Positions 13,429 through 19,618 of a stretch of DNA of 19,618 nucleotides are shown piece by piece. Source of the stretch: Clostridia bacterium (GTDB lineage Bacteria > Bacillota > Clostridia > Oscillospirales > CAG-272); contig CAADYN010000187.1 of assembly GCA_900753285.1 (NCBI GenBank), positions 1 through 19,618 on the forward strand. The letters are read 5' to 3'. The position numbers and the translations under genes are program-made. Numbering within the stretch: the stretch's first letter is position 1; the number at the start of each line of letters is the position of its first letter. The notes below the pieces were generated by a model. It had not been told where the DNA came from, ran no database searches, and saw only the letters and a list, made by a program, of their open reading frames with translations.

Positions 13429-14828
13429 ACAACGGAGCTATTCTCCCTGTTATACCCGAAAACATAACTGTCCACCTCGGCAGACCGACCGAGAGCGCAA
13501 GAAACGTCACAGTACCTTTCGCCGACTACATAAAAAACGTGGCGTCAAGCGAGATATATCCGACATGGCCCGAGAACTCGCTGAGAGCTAACATTTTAGC
13601 GCAAATAAGCTTCACACTGAACAGGATATACACGGAATACTACCGAAGCCGCGGATATGACTTTGACATTACCAACTCCACGGCGTTTGACCAGTCCTTT
13701 GTGTACGGGCGCGACATTTTCGAGAATATCTCACAGATAGTCGACGAGATATTCAACGAATATGTGCGCAGGAGCGGTTCCGTTGAGCCTTTGTTTGCGG
13801 TGTATTGCGATGGGATAAACGTGCAGTGCAACGGAGTTTCTCAATGGGGCAGTGTGGAGCTTGCGAATCAAGGACTTACGCCTTACGAAATCCTTCAATA
13901 TTATTATGGCGACAGAATTGAGCTTGTCACTGATGTACCGGTCGTCGGAAGCATTTCGTCATACCCCGGAACACCGCTCAGACTCGGCTCAAACGGAGAT
14001 GAAGTGTATTTCGTTCAGACGAGACTAAACCGTATATCGCGCAACTACCCGAACATACCGAAAATCGCAAATCCGAACGGCTTGTTTTCCGCAGATACAG
14101 AGGACGCTGTCAAGGCATTCCAGCGGCAGTTCAACCTCACGCCCGACGGAATAGTAGGTTCGGCAACATGGTACGCGATAAGCAGAATTTACACTGCGGT
14201 AAAGCGTCTCGCCGACATAAATTCTGAAGGCATATCTCTCGATGAGGTTACATTATTATTTAACGGTCAGCTTTCCGAAGGCTCCTCGGGACTTGGCGTA
14301 AGAGAGTTGCAAGTATTGCTTGCATTCATCGCACAATTCGACAGCGCTGTTATTCCTGTCACAATTGACGGCATTTTCGGCAGCGGAACTCGTGCGTCGG
14401 TCGAGAGCTTCCAGTACGAATACGGTCTGCCGGTCACGGGAACAGTCGACGCCGCCACATGGTACGCCGTAGTGAACACATTCCAGAATCTGCGCGCCTC
14501 GCTTCCCGAAGGTTACATCACACCGCCGACGTCCGTATATCCGGGATCGCCGCTTGTCATAGGCTCAACGGGAGAGGATGTCGTCACTCTGCAAAATTAT
14601 CTGAACAGGATATCCGACGTATACACCGACATACCGAAGCTGAACGTCGACGGAATCTACGGCACATCCACACAAAACGCGGTTCGGGCATATCAGCGGA
14701 TATTCGGTCTCGAGGAACGCGGGATAGTCGGAGCTGTGACGTGGAACTCCATAGCCTCCACATACCGCACCATAACCGACGGACAATACGGCTCCCCCAC
14801 TCAGTTCGGCGGCTCTGTGGGAAACTAA
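13425..14828 (+). CDS. spore cortex-lytic-type protein: SpoIID-like domain plus three peptidoglycan-binding domains
   Basis: A 467-aa protein. Residues about 10-165 resemble the SpoIID-like domain of clostridial spore cortex-lytic proteins: IPENITVHLG, then SLRANILAQISFTLNRIY (52-69), RGYDFDITNSTAFDQ (76-90) and the NQGLTPYEILQYYYG end (148-162). Three PG_binding_1 domains follow at about 185-255, 287-350 and 377-445, each with an LQxxL(N) start, (D)GIFG/GIYG turn, FQ core and TWxA/TW end. The glutamate expected just before the SpoIID ALKAQ-like core is one position out of register (PENSLRA), so lytic activity is uncertain. No signal peptide is seen, which fits deposition from the mother cell during sporulation. 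Coupled to the gene upstream (4-nt overlap) and followed after 10 nt by a third gene with SD AAGGAGGG. Confidence 0.8.
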   Translation: MNNGAILPVIPENITVHLGRPTESARNVTVPFADYIKNVASSEIYPTWPENSLRANILAQISFTLNRIYTEYYRSRGYDFDITNSTAFDQSFVYGRDIFENISQIVDEIFNEYVRRSGSVEPLFAVYCDGINVQCNGVSQWGSVELANQGLTPYEILQYYYGDRIELVTDVPVVGSISSYPGTPLRLGSNGDEVYFVQTRLNRISRNYPNIPKIANPNGLFSADTEDAVKAFQRQFNLTPDGIVGSATWYAISRIYTAVKRLADINSEGISLDEVTLLFNGQLSEGSSGLGVRELQVLLAFIAQFDSAVIPVTIDGIFGSGTRASVESFQYEYGLPVTGTVDAATWYAVVNTFQNLRASLPEGYITPPTSVYPGSPLVIGSTGEDVVTLQNYLNRISDVYTDIPKLNVDGIYGTSTQNAVRAYQRIFGLEERGIVGAVTWNSIASTYRTITDGQYGSPTQFGGSVGN

Positions 14829-14838
14829 GGAGGGCAAA

Positions 14839-15357
14839 ATGACGTTTGATTTATCTAAGGAAGAAAACCGTGTGCGACAGGTTCAGACTATGCTGAGGTA
14901 TCTCTCTTTCGCATTGGACGAACCGATATACACAGTAAATGTGACAGGAAAGTACGACAAGCAGACCGAAAACGCCGTCCGACACTTTCAGGCAAAAAAC
15001 AAACTACCTGTCACGGGGATAGTAGACCTTGACACATGGAACACGATCTCCGCACAGTATGTCCGAGAAAACGAAAGGCGAGCTCCCGTTCTGCTGTACC
15101 CCATCGGCACATCCGCAGACTATGTTACGCCGCAGGGAGAGGTTAGCGATGTCGTTCTGATTTTGCAGGCGATACTGAATTCTCTGAGGACGTGGTACGA
15201 TTACGAGCACATTCCCCCATCCGGCATATACGAGAGAAAGACAGCCGACGCCGTGAGAGTATTCCAGTCCGCAAATTCCCTCCCCATGACAGGAAGCGCC
15301 GACCGAGAAACATGGCAAAGGCTCGCCCGCGAATACAATTCCGCCTACGGTGAATAG
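14839..15357 (+). CDS. two-domain peptidoglycan-binding protein
   Basis: A 172-aa protein made of two PG_binding_1 domains (about residues 10-75 and 100-165): first with VRQVQTMLRYLSF, YDKQTENAVRHFQ and TGIVDLDTW; second with VLILQAILNSL, YERKTADAVRVFQ and TGSADRETW. No catalytic domain, signal peptide or membrane anchor. Start ATG 14839 has AAGGAGGG 7 nt upstream and lies 10 nt after the previous stop, so it is the third gene of the same operon. It probably binds cortex peptidoglycan alongside the larger protein, perhaps as an anchor or targeting subunit. The large inverted repeat beginning 3 nt after its stop probably terminates the operon. Confidence 0.8.
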   Translation: MTFDLSKEENRVRQVQTMLRYLSFALDEPIYTVNVTGKYDKQTENAVRHFQAKNKLPVTGIVDLDTWNTISAQYVRENERRAPVLLYPIGTSADYVTPQGEVSDVVLILQAILNSLRTWYDYEHIPPSGIYERKTADAVRVFQSANSLPMTGSADRETWQRLAREYNSAYGE

Positions 15358-15359
15358 CA

Positions 15360-15475
15360 CGCGAAAACAAACAAGCCGCTGTTCTGGACTGATGTAGTTT
15401 TGCATAACTCACAGTGATTTTGTCGAGTTCACAGTGATTTGCACAATTCACAACCGAAACAGCGGTTTTTTCGCG
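15360..15475 (+). terminator. nested inverted repeat, probable terminator of the spore operon
   Basis: Two nested stems: CGCGAAAA (15360-15367) with TTTTCGCG (15468-15475), and CCGCTGTT (15376-15383) with AACAGCGG (15458-15465), the latter followed by TTTTTT. The 74-nt loop holds two copies of TCACAGTGATTT (15409-15420 and 15429-15440) and a partial third TTCACA (15447-15452). The stem plus T-run fits an intrinsic terminator; the large repeated loop is unusual. Confidence 0.6.
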
Positions 15476-15504
15476 CGATTTGTAATAATTATTTATAATC
15501 CACC

Positions 15505-15533
15505 TTGAATTCCCGTGATTTTTGTGATATAAT
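15505..15533 (+). promoter_or_regulatory. promoter for the EEP-GH43 operon
   Basis: TTGAAT (15505-15510), 17-nt spacer, TATAAT (15528-15533), giving a leader of about 45 nt before ATG 15583 with GGAGG 9 nt upstream of it. Confidence 0.8.
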
Positions 15534-15582
15534 TTATGAAATTAAGTTTGAATTATCTTTTATGCATCGGAGGATGAGATAA

Positions 15583-16362
15583 ATGAGCAAAATCAATGTT
15601 TTTTCATACAATCTTAGAATGGACAACCCCGGCGACGGTATTAACGCGTTTTCAAAGAGAAAGGAATATGTTCTGCGCACTTTTCCGAAGTATGACGCTG
15701 ACATAATCGGCTTCCAGGAAATTCTCCCTCACATGAGACAGTGGCTTATCGACAGCTTCAAGGATTACGAGATATGCGGTATCGGTCGTGGAAAGCACTT
15801 CGACGACGAAAGCAACGTTGTAGCAATCAGACGCGACAAGTTCGACCTCATTCAGATGGAAACCTTCTGGCTCTCCGACACACCGCACCAGCCCGGCTCA
15901 CGTTTCTCCACAGACCAGAGCGGCTGCCCGAGAATCTGCACCTGCACTACCCTTCTCCATCGTGAATCCGGACGCGCTATCCGTCATTACAACACACATC
16001 TCGACCACGAGGGACAGTTCGCTCAGGCACAGGGCATTTCTCTCATCCTGAACAGAATCGCGTCCGACTACGACACATGGCAGATTCCCGTTATCCTCAC
16101 CGGCGACTTCAACGTAACTCCCGACAGCGTTGTGGTAAAGTCCGTTCTCTCGTTCAACGGATGCGGAGAAAAGCTCGTTGACGCGACAGCAGATATTCCC
16201 GTTTCATTCCACGGCTATCATCCCGACACGTGCAGAAGCAAGATAGACTATGTTTTTACAAATCTTCCGTTCGTAAAAGGTTCTTCCTTTGCCGCAACCG
16301 ACTGTGAAAACGGCGTGTATCTCTCCGACCACTATCCGGTAGGCACTGTTCTCGAGCTATGA
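15583..16362 (+). CDS. endonuclease/exonuclease/phosphatase (EEP) family hydrolase
   Basis: A 259-aa Mg2+-dependent EEP/DNase I-fold protein. The signature residues are all present: N10 in FSYNLRM, the metal-binding Glu in IIGFQEIL, the His in YNTHLDHEG, the Asp/Asn pair in ILTGDFNVTP, Asp in KIDYVF and the terminal SDHYPV. No signal peptide, so cytoplasmic. The closest general group is small bacterial EEP hydrolases that act on phosphodiesters or phosphomonoesters of sugars, lipids or nucleotides; it lacks DNA-repair nuclease insertions and is not obviously ExoIII. It overlaps the GH43 start by 4 nt (ATGA, 16359-16362), so the two are translationally coupled. A role in processing a phosphorylated glycan fragment is conceivable but purely inferred. 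Confidence 0.88.
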   Translation: MSKINVFSYNLRMDNPGDGINAFSKRKEYVLRTFPKYDADIIGFQEILPHMRQWLIDSFKDYEICGIGRGKHFDDESNVVAIRRDKFDLIQMETFWLSDTPHQPGSRFSTDQSGCPRICTCTTLLHRESGRAIRHYNTHLDHEGQFAQAQGISLILNRIASDYDTWQIPVILTGDFNVTPDSVVVKSVLSFNGCGEKLVDATADIPVSFHGYHPDTCRSKIDYVFTNLPFVKGSSFAATDCENGVYLSDHYPVGTVLEL

Positions 16363-17789
16363 TGAAAAGACACCGTTTATTCACCGCACTTCTGTCGGCT
16401 CTGCTTTTGTTTACCTCCGCTCTCGTCTCCTGCGGAAAAGAGGACACGGCGGAGAATGAAACCACGCTTGCCGAAACAGAAGAAGCGGTCTCCGACATTG
16501 TGATAGCGAAACGCGGCGAGGACACACAGTTCCGTCTTGCCTACAATGTGGAATCGGAGGAAAGCGTTCGCGACAACATTCTTGAGATAAAAAAGGCGTA
16601 CTCGGACAAGCTCGGCGTGAAGCTGATGCCGCTCGACGACTACGACCCGTCAAACGAATGTGACTTTGAGATAATAGTAGGCTCGACAAAGCGCGAAGAA
16701 TGCGTTACACTGACAAATTCGCTTGAAGACGGAGAATACGCCATAAAAGCAGTCTCCGTGGGCGGACAGCAGAAAATCGTAATCGCGTACAAGGGAAACT
16801 ACGCTCGTATGTACGCCATAAAAACTTTCATAGACAATTATATTGGGGAGGACTATTCCATGGTACCCGAAAATCTCGACCTCAAAGGAAGATGCGACGA
16901 CTGGAAAAGCGTCATCGTTTCTAAAATTCCGCAGCTCCGCGACCCTTGCATTCTCGAAGAAAACGGCGTTTACTATGCCTACGGAACAGGATGGGTATAC
17001 TACAAAAACACGTCAGGCTATCTCGACGGAGACTGGTCGGGACCTTATGACGCCTGCGAAGTTCCCGCAGATTGTGCCGGAGACAAGTGGGCTCCCGAGG
17101 TTCATAAATATAACGGCGCGTACTATATGCTGACTACATACCGCTCGGCTAAAACCGGACACCGCGGATGCACCGTAATGAAGTCCGACACGCCCGAAGG
17201 ACCCTTCAAGGAGATATCTTCCGGTCATGTTACCCCGCTCGACTGGGACTCCATTGACGGCACGCTTTACATTGACAAGGATGGTCAGCCGTGGATGGTT
17301 TTCGTTCACGAATGGACCTCGACCGACGACAAGGTAGGAAGATTCGCCGCCGCAAAGTTCTCGGATGATTTAACCTCCCTCGTTTCCGAACCAATTGAGC
17401 TGTTCCGTGCGGATGCTCCGTCATGGTCAACAAACAATGTTACCGACGGCTGCTGGATGTACACCACAAAGGACGGCGAGCTTCTCATGCTCTGGTCCAA
17501 CTGGGACAAGTACGGATACTGCGTAGGTATCGCGAGAAGCAAATCCGGCGACATTGCGGGACCGTGGACTCAGGACGAGGATATGCTCTACTCAAGAGTA
17601 ATGAAGAACATAACAAACGACTACGACGGCGGTCACTCCATGATATTCAAAACACCTTCGGGTCAGATGTATCTCGCGCTTCACTCCCCGAATTCTTCGT
17701 CAGCCGGACGTCCCGAAACTCCGATATTCGTCCCGATAAAGGAAGAAAACGGAACGCTCGTCTGGGATATATTTGACACGAACAATTAA
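16359..17789 (+). CDS. GH43 family lipoprotein (arabinan/xylan-type glycosidase)
   Basis: A 476-aa lipoprotein: signal peptide KRHRLFTALLSALLLFTSALVSC with the lipobox LVSC (C25), then an acidic linker, an alpha/beta domain (about 55-175, containing DFEIIVGSTKREE) like the accessory domains of other clostridial glycosidase lipoproteins, and a GH43 five-bladed propeller from about 190. Catalytic features: base D195 in LRDPCIL, modulator Asp in SIDGTLY (298-304), and WAPEV (245-249). The third acidic residue, normally Glu in a (T/S)EGP-type motif, is Asp363 in VTDGCW. H426 in DGGHSM is the usual late histidine. It is exported and membrane-anchored, so it works on extracellular arabinose/xylose-containing oligosaccharides. 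Coupled to the EEP gene before it. Confidence 0.85.
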   Translation: MMKRHRLFTALLSALLLFTSALVSCGKEDTAENETTLAETEEAVSDIVIAKRGEDTQFRLAYNVESEESVRDNILEIKKAYSDKLGVKLMPLDDYDPSNECDFEIIVGSTKREECVTLTNSLEDGEYAIKAVSVGGQQKIVIAYKGNYARMYAIKTFIDNYIGEDYSMVPENLDLKGRCDDWKSVIVSKIPQLRDPCILEENGVYYAYGTGWVYYKNTSGYLDGDWSGPYDACEVPADCAGDKWAPEVHKYNGAYYMLTTYRSAKTGHRGCTVMKSDTPEGPFKEISSGHVTPLDWDSIDGTLYIDKDGQPWMVFVHEWTSTDDKVGRFAAAKFSDDLTSLVSEPIELFRADAPSWSTNNVTDGCWMYTTKDGELLMLWSNWDKYGYCVGIARSKSGDIAGPWTQDEDMLYSRVMKNITNDYDGGHSMIFKTPSGQMYLALHSPNSSSAGRPETPIFVPIKEENGTLVWDIFDTNN

Positions 17790-17849
17790 AACCGAGAAAG
17801 GAGTAAGCCTGCGCCATACGTTTTTGTTTTCACGGCGCGGGGAAATATT

Positions 17850-18311
17850 ATGAAATGTCGGAGGTGTCTCTCAGGCGACAGCAAAGTAATAGACTCACGC
17901 CCTGTTGAAGAAAACAACAGCATAAGAAGGCGTCGCGAATGTGAGTCATGCCATTTCAGATTCACGACTTACGAGATAATCGACACGCTGACGCCCATTG
18001 TTGTAAAAAAAGACGGCTCACATGAGCTTTTCGACAAAAACAAAGTTCTCTCAGGCTTACTGAAGGCTTGCCAGAAACGTCCGATAGACGCAGTTCCCAT
18101 TGCGGATGAAATCGAAGCGGAAATTCGCAGCTCCATGAAAACCGAAATATCATCGCAGAAGATAGGCGAAATGGTCATGGAAAAGCTGAAAAAGCTCGAC
18201 GCGGTTGCATATGTGCGTTTTGCGTCGGTTCACCGCGAATTCAAGGATATCGACACGTTTGCAAAAGAGATATCAAGCCTGCGCGAAGAAGAAGAAAACG
18301 CGAAGAAATAA
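17850..18311 (+). CDS. nrdR: transcriptional repressor NrdR
   Basis: A 153-aa NrdR of normal length. The zinc ribbon uses C3-X2-C6 and C31-X2-C34 (MKCRRC, ECESC), with the conserved SRPVEENNSIRRRREC stretch between them, and the ATP-cone domain covers about residues 45-135 (PIVVKKDGSHELFDKNKV). NrdR senses ATP/dATP and represses ribonucleotide reductase genes through NrdR boxes; no such box was searched for here beyond this window. ATG 17850 has a GGGG 7 nt upstream. The 60-nt interval before it has a possible GCGCC/GGCGC hairpin (about 17812-17839) and an unused AAGGAG at 17799. The preceding GH43 gene has no clear terminator, so some read-through is possible. Confidence 0.96.
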   Translation: MKCRRCLSGDSKVIDSRPVEENNSIRRRRECESCHFRFTTYEIIDTLTPIVVKKDGSHELFDKNKVLSGLLKACQKRPIDAVPIADEIEAEIRSSMKTEISSQKIGEMVMEKLKKLDAVAYVRFASVHREFKDIDTFAKEISSLREEEENAKK

Positions 18312-18314
18312 TAT

Positions 18315-18392
18315 AATACCGTATCGAACAGTGCTCTCCGTTTGCCGATTTATAAGGCTTTTGGCGAAGAGCTAAGCTGTCGGTACGGTATT
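18315..18392. terminator. long near-perfect hairpin, terminator of nrdR
   Basis: AATACCGTA (18315-18323) pairs with TACGGTATT (18384-18392), and pairing continues inward with small interruptions (CGA-CAG against CTG-TCG, GCTCT against AGAGC, GCC against GGC). It is followed by TTTTAATATA. A weak TAATAT/ATATTA extension frames it. The length is more than an ordinary terminator needs. Confidence 0.65.
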
Positions 18393-18406
18393 TTAATATA
18401 TTACGC

Positions 18407-18435
18407 TTGAAAACCTACAAAATATATGTTATTAT
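18407..18435 (+). promoter_or_regulatory. promoter for the Rrf2 gene
   Basis: TTGAAA (18407-18412), 17-nt spacer, TATTAT (18430-18435). The 8-mer ATATGTTA occurs twice as a direct repeat (18423-18430 and 18438-18445), overlapping the -10 region; it could be a regulator site. Confidence 0.7.
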
Positions 18436-18475
18436 AGTATATGTTAAGTATTGAAAACAGAAGGTATATAATAAA

Positions 18476-18913
18476 ATGAAGATTTCAACCAAAGGAAGAT
18501 ATGCGCTGCGTATGCTCCTTGACCTTGCCGAACACCGCGACGAAGGATATATTGCGCTGAAGGACATTGCCGAAAGACAGCACATATCGAAAAAATACCT
18601 CGAGCAGATTGTGCCGATTCTGAACCGCTCCGATATTTTAAAGACCAATCGCGGCTATCAGGGGGGATATATGCTCGCGCAGACTCCCGACAAGTACACC
18701 GTGGGAATGATACTCCGCCTGACCGAGGGAACGCTTTCCGCTGTGCCTTGCGCCGAACAAGATTCGGTCGAGTGCGAAAGATACGCCGACTGCGCCACAT
18801 ATCCCGTATGGAAGGGACTGTACAAGGTCGTGACGGAATATCTCGACGGGATAACACTGCAAGACATTATAGACAGCCAAAACGAACGCCTTTCAAACAA
18901 TTACGTAATTTGA
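18476..18913 (+). CDS. Rrf2 family transcriptional regulator
   Basis: A 145-aa Rrf2 regulator. The N-terminal winged helix begins MKISTKGRYALRMLLDLA, with the HTH at about 26-53 (ALKDIAERQHISKKYLEQIV) and the wing at RGYQGGYMLA. It has three cysteines (C92, C100, C106) in the loop where IscR-like members bind a 2Fe-2S cluster, with C-X7-C-X5-C spacing; CymR-type cysteine regulators lack this triad, so a cluster or redox sensor is more likely than a pure CymR. ATG 18476 has AGAAGG upstream, in an A-rich context. A GNAT gene follows after 4 nt, and cysK lies just beyond on the other strand. Control of iron-sulfur or cysteine metabolism is inferred. Confidence 0.92.
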   Translation: MKISTKGRYALRMLLDLAEHRDEGYIALKDIAERQHISKKYLEQIVPILNRSDILKTNRGYQGGYMLAQTPDKYTVGMILRLTEGTLSAVPCAEQDSVECERYADCATYPVWKGLYKVVTEYLDGITLQDIIDSQNERLSNNYVI

Positions 18914-18917
18914 CGAT

Positions 18918-19379
18918 ATGATAACAACATACAAGCCGAATTTAGAAGACTTATGGTTTCGCAAAAAGCTCATGGCGGACGAGGAAACAATGTCATATAA
19001 CCCGGGCGGCACTATTCCCTTTCCGCGAGAAAGATGGGCAAAGTGGTATTCAAAATGGATTGACGCGCCTGAAAACGAGCGATACTACCGCTACCTGTAC
19101 GATACAGAAGCAAAAGAATTTGTCGGCGAAATCGCTTACCGCTATGACGAGGAGACAAAGACCCACATATGCGACGTGATTGTGCTTACCGAATACAGAA
19201 ACCGCGGGTACGGTACTGCGGGAATACGGCTCATCTGCAACGCGGCGAAGGAAAACGGAATATCCCACCTTTACGACGACATAGCAAGCGGCAATCCCTC
19301 CGTCAAGCTGTTTTTGAAGAACGGTTTTGAAGTGGAATACGAGAACGATGAAGTCACTATGGTGAAAAAAGCTTTATAA
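18918..19379 (+). CDS. GNAT family N-acetyltransferase
   Basis: A 153-aa GNAT acetyltransferase using acetyl-CoA. Motif A is DVIVLTEYRNRGYGTAGI (about residues 93-110), with the pyrophosphate-binding R-N-R-G-Y-G. Motif B follows with the NPSVKLFLKNGF segment typical of small-molecule acetylating members. The N-terminal part (LWFRKKLMADEETMSYN and WAKWYSKWI) is typical of clostridial GNATs of unknown substrate. Only 4 nt separate it from the Rrf2 stop and no SD precedes ATG 18918, so it probably depends on translation of the Rrf2 gene. Confidence 0.9.
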   Translation: MITTYKPNLEDLWFRKKLMADEETMSYNPGGTIPFPRERWAKWYSKWIDAPENERYYRYLYDTEAKEFVGEIAYRYDEETKTHICDVIVLTEYRNRGYGTAGIRLICNAAKENGISHLYDDIASGNPSVKLFLKNGFEVEYENDEVTMVKKAL

Positions 19380-19383
19380 AACA

Positions 19384-19437
19384 AAAATCCGACAGGGTTC
19401 AGCCTTTCGTAAGCTAAATCTTGTCGGAAATTTTTTA
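19384..19437. terminator. bidirectional terminator between GNAT gene and cysK
   Basis: TCCGACA (19388-19394) pairs with TGTCGGA (19422-19428), followed by TTTTTT (19431-19436) and preceded by AAAAA, so it can stop transcription from both convergent sides. Confidence 0.8.
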
Positions 19438-19447
19438 TTCAGCCGTA

Positions 19448-19618
19448 TCAGTCGGTGAACATGGGAGTGGAGAGGTATCTGTCGCCGGTATCTGGAAGAA
19501 TCGCTACGATGAGCTTACCCTTGTTCTCGGGGCGTTTTGCAAGCTCGGTTGCCGCGAAGACTGCCGCTCCGGATGAAATGCCTGCAAGAATTCCGTCCTC
19601 ACGTGCGAGTGCTCTTCC
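19448..19618 (-). CDS. cysK: cysteine synthase, C-terminal 56 residues (cut by window edge)
   Basis: The minus-strand frame entering at the right edge encodes a 56-residue C-terminus that fits CysK O-acetylserine sulfhydrylase: REDGILAGISSGAAVFAA is the glycine/serine-rich phosphate/PLP-binding-side segment, and IVAILPDTGDRYLSTPMF is the classical C-terminal signature. The stop is TGA at 19450-19448. CysK makes cysteine from O-acetylserine and sulfide. The rest of the gene is outside the window, so length and start cannot be judged. The convergent Rrf2 gene is the nearest regulator. Confidence 0.93.
   Translation of the reverse strand, partial: GRALAREDGILAGISSGAAVFAATELAKRPENKGKLIVAILPDTGDRYLSTPMFTD

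Noticed and set aside
15400..15455. CRISPR-like short repeats (TCACAGTGATTT)
   Set aside because: Only two full copies and a fragment, with spacers of about 8 nt and no cas genes.

Overview
The window looks like chromosomal DNA of a spore-forming, probably gut-associated member of the Clostridia (Oscillospiraceae/Ruminococcaceae-like). The pointers are Gram-positive ribosome binding sites (AGGAGG types), several textbook sigma-A promoters with 17-nt spacers, a full-length zinc-ribbon NrdR, a CD3324-type small protein, a ThiI without rhodanese domain, and a spore cortex-lytic-type SpoIID-like/peptidoglycan-binding operon. This is inference from gene families; no 16S or other marker is present. 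There are no IS transposases, CRISPR arrays, tRNAs or rRNAs that I can see.

Layout. (1) 115-975: a stand-alone serine hydrolase of the class C beta-lactamase fold. (2) 1026-4788: a carbohydrate island. A GH127 beta-L-arabinofuranosidase-type gene, followed by an overlooked 60-codon ORF that seems to lack an ATG, is divergent from an AraC regulator coupled to a small metallo-beta-lactamase-fold hydrolase. Each side has a clear promoter in the shared intergenic region. (3) 4789-6343: a double-Nudix hydrolase divergent from a CD3324-type gene preceded by about 230 nt of leader with several hairpins and a 10-codon upstream ORF. (4) 6411-10001: a minus-strand group thiI-pncB-radical SAM (PflX-like). 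(5) 10185-10895: a class I glutamine-amidotransferase-like gamma-glutamyl hydrolase. (6) 10956-12461: an unusual gene joining an XRE-type DNA-binding domain to a long bactofilin-like glycine/aspartate beta-helix repeat and an acidic tail. (7) 12928-15357: a three-gene spore-wall-type operon. (8) 15583-17789: an EEP-fold phosphodiesterase/phosphatase translationally coupled to a GH43 lipoprotein. (9) 17850-19379: nrdR, an Rrf2 regulator and a GNAT acetyltransferase. (10) 19448-end: the C-terminus of cysteine synthase on the minus strand.

How the parts may work together. The GH127 and GH43 genes both point to use of arabinose-containing plant glycans. The AraC protein is the obvious local regulator of GH127. 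Rrf2 lies two genes away from and convergent with cysK, and Rrf2 proteins of the CymR type control cysteine metabolism, so a link is plausible but unproven. The HTH/beta-helix gene is divergent from the spore-wall-type operon; between them lie an operator-like palindrome and a 187-bp AT-rich segment bounded by perfect 15-bp inverted repeats.

Most novel candidates: the HTH-bactofilin-like fusion (10956-12461), the structured leader with upstream ORF (about 5839-6070), two intact ORFs in which an ATA or ATC codon sits where ATG is expected, and the 15-bp-TIR segment. All family calls come from reading the protein sequences; no database search was run.
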